A stretch of DNA of 5,046 nt from NCBI GenBank assembly GCA_028694115.1, contig JAQUUB010000208.1:1-5046 (forward strand), read 5' to 3'. Below are positions 1 to 5,046 of this stretch, one piece after another. Numbering within the stretch: the stretch's first letter is position 1; each line of letters begins with the position of its first letter. The DNA is from Lachnospiraceae bacterium (GTDB taxonomy: Bacteria > Bacillota_A > Clostridia > Lachnospirales > Lachnospiraceae). A model generated the notes under the pieces. It ran no database searches, was not told where the DNA came from, and saw nothing but the letters and a program-made list of their open reading frames with translations. Position numbers and translations under genes: made by a program.

Positions 1-57
1 ATAATTATCAGACTTTATTAAGTGCGCCCATTTTACCGCTGTTTGTTTTTTAATACT

Positions 58-82
58 AGAATTGCTGTAATGCAGCAATTCT
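58..82. terminator. Hairpin, possible intrinsic terminator
   Basis: A perfect 10-base inverted repeat (AGAATTGCTG at 58-67, CAGCAATTCT at 73-82) has a 5-base loop. On the plus strand it is followed by the moderately T-rich TCCTTGTTTTG; on the minus strand it is followed by A-rich sequence. It fits best as the terminator of a plus-strand transcript entering from the left, or as a weak 3' end structure for the nuclease mRNA. No gene is visible in 1-57. Confidence 0.4.
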
Positions 83-100
83 TCCTTGTTTTGAATCAAG

Positions 101-121
101 ATTGCGAACTCGTTTCGCAAT
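101..121 (-). terminator. Hairpin just after the nuclease stop codon
   Basis: A perfect 8-base inverted repeat (ATTGCGAA at 101-108, TTCGCAAT at 114-121) with a 5-base loop begins three bases past the nuclease TAG. The minus strand then reads CTTGATTC, with no real T tract. It may be an mRNA 3' stabilising structure or a weak terminator acting with the hairpin at 58-82. Confidence 0.35.
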
Positions 122-124
122 TAC

Positions 125-1546
125 CTACTCTTTAATAGAATTCAGCATATCTATAACATCTTTATCAGTAAGACAAATTACTAATCCTCTTCCATCAAGA
201 TATGTATCTTTACATCTTTTCATAAACTTATCATAGTCCTGTAATTCTCTACAAACAAGTATTCCAAATTGCCCTCTTAAAGAACCGAATCTGCCAGACA
301 GTTGATCAATCTCCGGATTTGCAACATCTTTCCCATAATTCTTACATTCAATAAAGATATTTGGACAAAAAATCTTACTTATTGCATGCAAATTATAAAA
401 AAATCCTGATGAAGCATTATTTTCCATTACAATATCAATCCGTTTCCTTCCATCATGAATTTCAACCTCAACTTTCGGATTAACCAAGTAAGGATACCAC
501 AACATAGCCAAAAGTGACCGAATAAAGTAATGAAAATCCGTTGCGTCTTTTCCACCGGTAGGTATAGATTTAAGTCTGTCAATAAGTTTATCGATAATTT
601 CTTCAATACTAGACTCTTCCAGTTTTTCTGCCAGTGCATCATTAGTAAGCGATTTTATTTTTCGTTTTGCATCACTTACAAATTTAGTAAATAAATCTGG
701 ATATTGTAATGTATATTGTCTTATATAATCCTTTGTGCTTAAATAGCTCTCTTTAATTATGTTGGTTACATCCTCATACACATCTTTTTTATATACATAA
801 GGTACTATTGAACCATCCTTTTTATATCTGTATCTAACCAATGCACTTTTACGCTGTAAATGGAAAAATCTTTCCTGTTCTATTATTTGCGAATTACTAT
901 ATTTAGATATATTATATATACTCAACGGAGATACTATTGATTTTGGAATTAAAAGATATTCATATCCATCAATTACGAGCAATTCCTGTTTGGAATTTAA
1001 CCATGAACACGTGGTGGCATCCCAATAAGGCAAAGTCAAATCTTCAATTAAGCTTTTATTCCATAGTTTACATTGTTGCTGTGTATACTTGGTTAGTTCT
1101 AATCTTATAATATTTGTGACCATATCCGATAATTTATCCTTATCAATATCCTCAACAAATATAACTAAATCTTCTATGTTTTTCACCAAATCATTCTCTA
1201 TCGCATCACTATCAATTATATTTTTAAGTATTTTCTTAGTATTAAGTTCGCCAACTCCCCGCCCATTTTTTGTACCTTTCGTGCTAATTCCCAAACAATT
1301 TTCTTTTGGTTCTGACATATATTTAAATAACTCAAATGCCTCATCATAATTCCCACTACGCATTGTATTCTTAAATTGATTGAAAAAACTTTTTATCGTA
1401 AAATCAGCATCAATAGCAAATTTACTATTTGAATTAGCTATTAAAAAGGGGTCAATAAATAATTTATTGTCTACATCTATATCCACATCTAAAAAATCTA
1501 ATTCATATTGAGAAACTGAAATACCTAATTTTTCACTTATTCTCAT
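125..1546 (-). CDS. Uncharacterised protein with C-terminal PD-(D/E)XK (Mrr-like) nuclease domain
   Basis: A 473-residue protein, probably a cytoplasmic DNA-cleaving enzyme; no signal peptide or membrane segment is visible. I start it at the ATG at 1546, because AGGAGG lies 6 bases upstream; an in-frame GTG at 1573 would put that ribosome site inside the gene. The last ~130 residues form a restriction-endonuclease-like core: GRKRIDIV (Asp371), then IFIECKNYG (Glu400, Lys402), then PEIDQLSGRFG (Gln415), and a late hydrophobic strand GLVICLTDKDV. The D...ExK...Q order fits PD-(D/E)XK nucleases of the Mrr type. The N-terminal ~330 residues match no domain I can name, but include conserved-looking blocks: LFIDPFL, MSEPKENCLG, GRGVGEL and DKLSDMVTNI. 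From memory the whole architecture recurs in many bacteria as a 'hypothetical' or 'restriction endonuclease' protein. The gene is clearly AT-richer than its neighbours, suggesting separate acquisition. The nuclease fold is fairly secure; a defence role is inference. Confidence 0.85.
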   Translation of the reverse strand: MRISEKLGISVSQYELDFLDVDIDVDNKLFIDPFLIANSNSKFAIDADFTIKSFFNQFKNTMRSGNYDEAFELFKYMSEPKENCLGISTKGTKNGRGVGELNTKKILKNIIDSDAIENDLVKNIEDLVIFVEDIDKDKLSDMVTNIIRLELTKYTQQQCKLWNKSLIEDLTLPYWDATTCSWLNSKQELLVIDGYEYLLIPKSIVSPLSIYNISKYSNSQIIEQERFFHLQRKSALVRYRYKKDGSIVPYVYKKDVYEDVTNIIKESYLSTKDYIRQYTLQYPDLFTKFVSDAKRKIKSLTNDALAEKLEESSIEEIIDKLIDRLKSIPTGGKDATDFHYFIRSLLAMLWYPYLVNPKVEVEIHDGRKRIDIVMENNASSGFFYNLHAISKIFCPNIFIECKNYGKDVANPEIDQLSGRFGSLRGQFGILVCRELQDYDKFMKRCKDTYLDGRGLVICLTDKDVIDMLNSIKE

Positions 1547-1552
1547 TTGCCC

Positions 1553-1558
1553 CCTCCT
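1553..1558 (-). promoter_or_regulatory. Strong ribosome binding site of the nuclease gene
   Basis: A perfect AGGAGG on the minus strand lies 6 bases before the ATG at 1546. It settles the start codon in favour of that ATG over the upstream in-frame GTG at 1573. Confidence 0.85.
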
Positions 1559-1583
1559 CTTATGTAAAAACACTGTTTAATAT

Positions 1584-1612
1584 ATTATAATGTTTATGCG
1601 CATTATATACAA
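1584..1612 (-). promoter_or_regulatory. Sigma-A-type promoter of the nuclease gene
   Basis: The minus strand shows TTGTAT (1612-1607), a 17-base spacer, and a perfect TATAAT (1589-1584). It lies about 40 bases before the ribosome site, so the leader is short. A 7-base inverted repeat (TATAATG at 1607-1601, CATTATA at 1592-1586, 8-base gap) covers the spacer and most of the -10 box. It could be an operator, although such dyads arise easily in AT-rich DNA. Confidence 0.6.
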
Positions 1613-1628
1613 GATTTCTATATACTTT

Positions 1629-1982
1629 CTAAAACAATAACCTAAAATACTCCAATGCTTCCTCTATCGCCTTTAGCTTCTCTTCCGGGCAATCTGGATA
1701 TTCCCTCTTAGGCACATCCACCTTATTCGGTGCTTCATGCATAGGCAAACCATGTTTCCTTTTCACTTCCGCAATATACTTCGTATGCACATTCAGTCCA
1801 TACTTTTCCTTCACATACTCCTTAATCTTCTGATACGTGGCTTTCTCCGTCACATCTTCCTTGTCCACGGTCATTTCAATGTCGATTCGTTCCATATCCT
1901 TTTTACGGGTTAAGAGCGCAACCGTCTCGACATGGCTCGATACGCCACTCAGAATGTCCGAGGAGTTTCCTTGTAAAAACAA
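1629..1982 (-). pseudogene. 3' fragment of RumA/RlmD-type 23S rRNA (uracil-5-)-methyltransferase
   Basis: The frame encodes SSHVETVALLTRKK followed by ~90 charged residues: an ATYQKIKEYVKEKYGLNV helix-like segment, YIAEVKRKHGLP, and a CPEEKLKAIEEALEYF end. HVETVALL resembles the terminal motif of RumA/RlmD methyltransferases, and the rest resembles the C-terminal extension I recall from clostridial members. The SAM-binding core, catalytic Cys and Fe-S cysteines are absent. The frame stays open upstream to a TAA at 2037-2039, but those residues do not look like RumA. The only starts are a TTG at 1982 and an ATG at 1895, neither with a convincing ribosome site. I read it as the displaced 3' end of a target gene split by the element carrying the recombinases. 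A separately expressed small protein is the alternative. Confidence 0.6.
1921..1946 (-). other. Candidate attachment-site region in the rumA 3' end
   Basis: RumA-like coding begins here (codons for SSHVETV). Between here and the hydrolase stop the frame does not look RumA-like, so the element boundary should fall in or just upstream of this stretch. The minus strand contains the near direct repeat TATCGAG (1942-1936) and TGTCGAG (1932-1926), 10 bases apart. The crossover point cannot be fixed, because the other element end is outside the window. Confidence 0.35.
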
Positions 1983-2046
1983 GCGGTCAACCTGTGTACT
2001 GTACTGTTGGGCGTTCGAGGAAATAATCCAATATAATTACGATGTT

Positions 2047-2634
2047 TTAAAATGTAATTAACTGACCTTTTCCTCTTAGAATGTCATATTCCCACTTGCT
2101 CCCGGTTGGGCTGACAACATTACTTATTTCTGAAATTTGACGAATTGTTCTTTCGCAGAATTCCGTTTGGCAAGTTCTGTAATTTGCTGCAAATATTTGA
2201 TTGCACTTGTCTTGTTCTACATCTATCGGATAGTAAAGAGCCATTGGGACATCTTGCGCACCAAAGCCGTTTTTAAACTTCCCGGCATTAATTAAATGCG
2301 GTTTAGAATCTTTTCCCTTTCCCGCAATTAAGCAGTAAAAAGGCAGTGCGTAAATACCATCGATTTTATTTTCAACCACCCTTTTATAGAAATTCTCAAT
2401 AAGTTCCACCAACCTGTCTGTAGTCATATTCTCTTTACCTGATTGGCTATTTACATCCATCATAATTGCATTCTCAATTGCCAAACTGCCTGCTGAAGCC
2501 ATTGCTAAACCAGTATTAATCACATTTACTTTTGCAGATTCATCAGAAATCATTTTGCCTTCTTTTGTCGATGCTCTCATATCCCCGGCGATTACTATCT
2601 TATCTGCTTCTACCATTCCCAATATTACGCTCAT
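2047..2634 (-). CDS. Proteasome/HslV-like Ntn hydrolase with N-terminal serine
   Basis: A 195-residue soluble protein with the Ntn-hydrolase fold of the proteasome beta/HslV family, hence a probable peptidase or amidohydrolase. After removal of Met1 the chain begins SVILGMVEADKIVIAGD, which aligns without gaps to the HslV start TTIVSVRRNGHVVIAGD. That makes Ser1 the candidate nucleophile and Asp17 conserved. DMRAS matches the proteasome DSRAT, and Lys34 in SAKVNVI sits one residue off Lys33. ASAGS matches the substrate-binding AGG turn. Near the end, SNVVSPTGSKWEYDI resembles the DAYSGGSVNLY stretch, with Asn where proteasomes have Asp166 and the following Ser kept. No propeptide is needed, as in HslV. 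No HslU or other ATPase is in view. The ATG at 2634 has GGAG 7 bases upstream, and the gene has its own promoter. The substrate is unknown; Anbu-like or other single-gene proteasome homologues are alternatives. Confidence 0.8.
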   Translation of the reverse strand: MSVILGMVEADKIVIAGDMRASTKEGKMISDESAKVNVINTGLAMASAGSLAIENAIMMDVNSQSGKENMTTDRLVELIENFYKRVVENKIDGIYALPFYCLIAGKGKDSKPHLINAGKFKNGFGAQDVPMALYYPIDVEQDKCNQIFAANYRTCQTEFCERTIRQISEISNVVSPTGSKWEYDILRGKGQLITF

Positions 2635-2641
2635 TCATTTT

Positions 2642-2645
2642 CTCC
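2642..2645 (-). promoter_or_regulatory. Ribosome binding site of the Ntn hydrolase gene
   Basis: GGAG lies 7 bases before the ATG at 2634. It supports a start that leaves Ser directly after Met, and so a mature N-terminal serine. An ATG 4 bases upstream lies in another frame and would stop after 12 codons. Confidence 0.65.
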
Positions 2646-2731
2646 ATTATTTTCTTAGCATCCGATGAGATAAATACCCGCTGAAAGCAGTATCTGCTGC
2701 CCCCGCAATCTCCCTCTATCGCTCCTTTTTC

Positions 2732-2760
2732 ATTATAAATCTCACGGTTGATATATGCAA
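2732..2760 (-). promoter_or_regulatory. Sigma-A-type promoter of the Ntn hydrolase gene
   Basis: The minus strand has TTGCAT (2760-2755), a 17-base spacer and a perfect TATAAT (2737-2732). It sits downstream of the recombinase terminator and leaves a leader of roughly 90 bases, so the hydrolase is transcribed independently of the recombinases. The leader contains a small hairpin (AGCAG, loop ATA, CTGCT at 2698-2686). The box layout closely matches the nuclease promoter. Confidence 0.65.
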
Positions 2761-2787
2761 GTGAGTTCCGCCTTCATTTACCAAAAG

Positions 2788-2828
2788 AGAGACACCTTAC
2801 AGCCATTTTTAAGCCGTAAGGTGTCTCT
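2788..2828 (-). terminator. Intrinsic terminator of the recombinase operon
   Basis: A perfect 13-base inverted repeat (AGAGACACCTTAC read from 2828 on the minus strand, GTAAGGTGTCTCT ending at 2788) has a 15-base loop. It is followed on the minus strand by CTTTTGG. It begins nine bases after the recombinase stop codon, the expected place for a Rho-independent terminator. The T tract is short but the stem is long. Confidence 0.8.
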
Positions 2829-2837
2829 TAAAACACT

Positions 2838-4409
2838 CTATTTCTCCACATCCGTCTCCACTCCGGATTTAAATTCTACCGCAAACCTATCCTCATATAC
2901 CGTAATCTTCTCTATCAGCCGCCTGACCAACTGCTCATCATACTCCTCCAAAATCGTTGTCTGCTGTTGAAGAAATACGTCCATCTCTCCGATTCTCTTT
3001 TTCTTGCCCTCTCGGTCGGCCTTATCCGATAGCACATCCCGTCGCAATTCTCGAAGCCGATAAATTTCATCTGCCACCTCATTGTAATCCTTTTTTCCAT
3101 CGACCAATTTTAAAAGTTCTTTTTGTAGTTCTTTTAACCGATTATCAACATCTTCAATTATGGTGTTCTGATCCTGGACAATGACGGCTTCAATATTTTT
3201 TTGCAAAGTTTTCATTATCGTGTCCCGATCACCGAGAACTCGGTTGATTGCTGTTACAACAACGCTCTGCAACGCATCTTCCGATACTGTTTCGGCATCG
3301 CACTTATCTGGTCCATATTCCACACGAGTACAACACCTCCAAACAACAGAGTGCTTGCCGCGATTATTCCATGCAATTCTTCGATAAATATCTCCACATT
3401 TGGAACAGTAGACCATGCTTGATAGGGCATACTTGCTACTGTAAACTCGCTTTTTCATATGACTTCCGCTATGGAGGTTTGCCCTTCTGATCATTTCATC
3501 CTGCACCTGCATATAAAGATCACGGGGGATAATCGCTTCATGACAGTTCTCCACATAATACTGGGGGACAATACCGTTGTTCTTAACTCTTTTTTTAGTA
3601 AGAAAATCTACCGTATAGGTCTTTTGCAAAAGAGCATCTCCGATATACTTCTCATTGCTCAAAATCTTTTTTATAGTAGACGGCCTCCAATGTGCTTTGC
3701 CTGCTGCCGTAAGTACTCCATCTGCCTCCAGACTTTTTCCTATTTGAGCAAGACTTGCTCCCTCTAGGTATTCCCGATAAATCTTTTTTACTACTTCTGC
3801 TTCTACCGGCTCCACCATCAGATGTCCATCATTGTCTTTGGTATATCCAAGAAAACGATTATGGTTGACCTGCACCTCACCATTTTGGTATCGATATTGC
3901 AAGCCTAGCTTCACATTTTGAGAGAGTGACTGGCTTTCTTGTTGTGCAAGTGACGCCATAATAGTAAGAAGCACCTCGCCCTTGGAATCCATCGTATTGA
4001 TGTTTTCCTTTTCAAAGAAAACCGGAATATTTTTCTCCTTCAATTCACGGATATATTTCAGACAGTCTAACGTGTTCCTAGCAAATCGGCTGATGGACTT
4101 TGTAATAATCATATCAATCTGACCTGCCATGCACTCTTCAATCATACGATTGAATTCTTCTCGTTTTTTTGTATTTGTACCCGAAATACCATCATCGGTG
4201 AATATGCCTGCAAGCTCCCACTCGGAATTCTTTTGTATAAAACGAGTATAATGCTCTACCTGTGCCTCATAACTCGTAGCCTGCTCATCACTATCTGTGG
4301 ATACACGACAATAGGCGGCAACCCTCAATTTTGGCCTTTCTTCGTATGCCACAGTATTTCCCACACGCTTTCGTGCAGGAATTACAGTAATATTTTTACT
4401 CAATTCCAT
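2838..4409 (-). CDS. Large serine recombinase (site-specific integrase)
   Basis: A 523-residue DNA recombinase that integrates and excises the element through a 5' phosphoserine intermediate. The resolvase-type catalytic domain covers about residues 28-175: [10 protein letters not shown] holds Arg35 and nucleophile Ser37, then DDGISGT (72-78), SRFARN (107-112) and [15 protein letters not shown] (145-159). The Recombinase domain follows (about 185-310; [21 protein letters not shown]). A zinc ribbon has Cys335, Cys338, Cys359 or 360, and Cys370. A coiled coil of charged heptad-like sequence spans about 403-480, and the tail has the usual [16 protein letters not shown] end. Length and all key residues are intact, so it should be active. 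The ATG lies 3 bases after the preceding stop, with GAGGG in the last codons of that gene as ribosome site, implying coupling. It is the third member of the triplet. Confidence 0.95.
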   Translation of the reverse strand: MELSKNITVIPARKRVGNTVAYEERPKLRVAAYCRVSTDSDEQATSYEAQVEHYTRFIQKNSEWELAGIFTDDGISGTNTKKREEFNRMIEECMAGQIDMIITKSISRFARNTLDCLKYIRELKEKNIPVFFEKENINTMDSKGEVLLTIMASLAQQESQSLSQNVKLGLQYRYQNGEVQVNHNRFLGYTKDNDGHLMVEPVEAEVVKKIYREYLEGASLAQIGKSLEADGVLTAAGKAHWRPSTIKKILSNEKYIGDALLQKTYTVDFLTKKRVKNNGIVPQYYVENCHEAIIPRDLYMQVQDEMIRRANLHSGSHMKKRVYSSKYALSSMVYCSKCGDIYRRIAWNNRGKHSVVWRCCTRVEYGPDKCDAETVSEDALQSVVVTAINRVLGDRDTIMKTLQKNIEAVIVQDQNTIIEDVDNRLKELQKELLKLVDGKKDYNEVADEIYRLRELRRDVLSDKADREGKKKRIGEMDVFLQQQTTILEEYDEQLVRRLIEKITVYEDRFAVEFKSGVETDVEK

Positions 4410-4412
4410 CTT

Positions 4413-4826
4413 TTATCCCTCACTTTCAATCAGACTATATGCATATTCTGCCTGTTTGAACGGATCTGAATATTTTATTTCCACTTTTTCAGCATAAAAG
4501 CAGGTTTGTGGTTTCTTCTTTAGTTTTTCCTTGGCTTCCCTTATCCGGCCCAAGGACGTTGCCCGTCTAATACGTTCAGCCTCTGTACGGTCAAATGTAT
4601 CCTGATTTATTATTTTAGGGTAATAGGCATCGCCAAGATACTTTTTGTTCCCAAGCATCCGCTTTGCCGTTCCATGATAAATATCCAGCCCAACTTTTTC
4701 CGCTGCCGCCCGTAACGCCAAGCCTGAAAGATACCCCTCAAAAAGACCTACGACCTTAGCTGCCTGCTCTTCATCAAGCACAGCTTTTCCATCTTCAATC
4801 CTGTATCCATATGGTATATAGCGCAT
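4413..4826 (-). CDS. Small recombinase-domain protein without catalytic domain
   Basis: A 137-residue protein corresponding to the middle, DNA-binding Recombinase domain of large serine recombinases: IPYGYRIEDGKAVLDEEQA, GLALRAAAEKVG, KRMLGNKKYLGDAYYP and NQDTFDRTEAERIRR. There is no Ser-bearing CRVS motif, zinc ribbon or long coiled coil. It is not simply a broken gene. Its ATG follows the TAA of the preceding gene with no intervening base, ribosome-site candidates (AAGGA, GGTGAG) lie just upstream, and it ends in register before the next gene. A small member between two large ones is the arrangement I know from serine-recombinase triplets of Firmicute integrative elements. It may bind att DNA or a partner recombinase to control direction or specificity; this is inference. 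Decay from a full-length gene is less likely. Confidence 0.8.
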   Translation of the reverse strand: MRYIPYGYRIEDGKAVLDEEQAAKVVGLFEGYLSGLALRAAAEKVGLDIYHGTAKRMLGNKKYLGDAYYPKIINQDTFDRTEAERIRRATSLGRIREAKEKLKKKPQTCFYAEKVEIKYSDPFKQAEYAYSLIESEG

Positions 4827-5046
4827 TTATCTCACCATCCTTTCTTTCAGTAATAATCCACATTTCAATTCAAATCCGATTTCCTCTCTGGAGTATACCG
4901 TAATCTGACTTACAAATTTCAGAAATGACTCTTCTTCAAACTCCTTCATTGGGCTTGTTTTTTCCAGGAATTTTATCAGTTCCTTGATTTCCTCACAAAC
5001 AGTAATTTCATTTCCTGCAAGTTTGTTCAGTTGTTCTTTTTCCAAG
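4827..5046 (-). CDS. C-terminal end of a serine recombinase (partial, runs off the right edge)
   Basis: The frame is open to the window edge, so the true start lies beyond position 5046. The 72 visible residues look like the recombinase tail: a charged helix (EEIKELIKFLEKTSP) followed by FVSQITVYSREEIGFELK. This is the same ending as the downstream recombinase ([17 protein letters not shown]). The catalytic domain is not visible. Its TAA directly abuts the ATG of the next gene, making it the first visible member of the coupled triplet. The identification rests on the C-terminal motif and on context. Confidence 0.75.
   Translation of the reverse strand, partial: LEKEQLNKLAGNEITVCEEIKELIKFLEKTSPMKEFEEESFLKFVSQITVYSREEIGFELKCGLLLKERMVR

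Noticed and set aside
1089..1349. Plus-strand open frame inside the nuclease gene
   Set aside because: It is antisense to a well-supported domain-bearing gene, has low-complexity composition and lacks a ribosome site.
1547..1573. A 9-residue N-terminal extension of the nuclease from an in-frame GTG at 1573
   Set aside because: The extension would encode the AGGAGG ribosome site itself, which is ideally placed for the ATG at 1546.
1970..1983. Hairpin CTTGT-AAAA-ACAAG as terminator of the hydrolase gene
   Set aside because: The stem is only 5 bases, no T tract follows on the minus strand, and it lies over 60 bases past the stop codon. I see no convincing terminator after this gene.
2047..2634. 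Calling the Ntn hydrolase hslV/clpQ
   Set aside because: The N-terminal alignment is good, but the C-terminal half diverges, no hslU is adjacent and the context is a mobile element, so the symbol would overstate orthology.
2755..2970. Plus-strand open frame across the recombinase terminator
   Set aside because: It runs through a strong hairpin and into the antisense of the recombinase tail, with no family resemblance.
3181..3767. Several plus-strand open frames opposite the large serine recombinase
   Set aside because: All overlap each other and the intact recombinase, and none resembles a known protein.
1..5046. CRISPR array, tRNA or rRNA gene, or insertion sequence
   Set aside because: I saw no regularly spaced repeats, no cloverleaf-like sequence and no DDE transposase; the only mobility genes are the serine recombinases.

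Overview
The window looks like accessory DNA from a low-GC, gut-type Firmicute, most likely a Clostridia/Lachnospiraceae relative. This rests on the style of the serine recombinases, the RumA/RlmD-like tail, strong AGGAGG-type ribosome sites and TATAAT promoters. No marker gene fixes the species. Every gene I accept reads on the minus strand, so the functional order runs from the right edge to the left.

Right part (5046 to 2838): three tightly packed serine-recombinase genes. They are the C-terminal end of a first recombinase cut by the window edge, a 137-residue recombinase-domain protein with no catalytic domain, and a complete 523-residue large serine recombinase. Stop and start codons abut or lie 3 bases apart, so this is one translationally coupled operon. 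It ends in a strong intrinsic terminator (about 2788-2828). A recombinase triplet like this is the integration/excision module of an integrative conjugative or mobilizable element.

Middle part (2787 to 2047): a single gene with its own good promoter (TTGCAT-17-TATAAT). It encodes a 195-residue proteasome/HslV-like Ntn hydrolase with an exposed N-terminal serine, the Asp17 and Lys33-type residues of the proteasome fold, and no partner ATPase in view. It looks like cargo at the extreme end of the element.

Junction (about 2046 to 1629): an open frame without a convincing start. It encodes what reads as the last residues of a RumA/RlmD-type 23S rRNA uracil methyltransferase (SSHVETVALL) plus the C-terminal extension seen in clostridial members. 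As I recall, rumA 3' ends are integration targets for serine-recombinase elements. I therefore infer that this is the displaced 3' end of the target gene and that the element boundary lies near 1921-1990.

Left part (1628 to 1): a conspicuously AT-rich gene with its own promoter and strong ribosome site. It encodes a 473-residue protein with a C-terminal PD-(D/E)XK nuclease domain (Mrr-like, D...ECK...Q) and a long uncharacterised N-terminal region. Two small hairpins follow its stop codon.

The most interesting item is the orphan proteasome-like hydrolase carried between an integration module and its probable attachment site, with a nuclease gene just beyond. A joint defence or element-maintenance role is possible but unproven. 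The nuclease appears to lie outside the element boundary, and the two genes have separate promoters.
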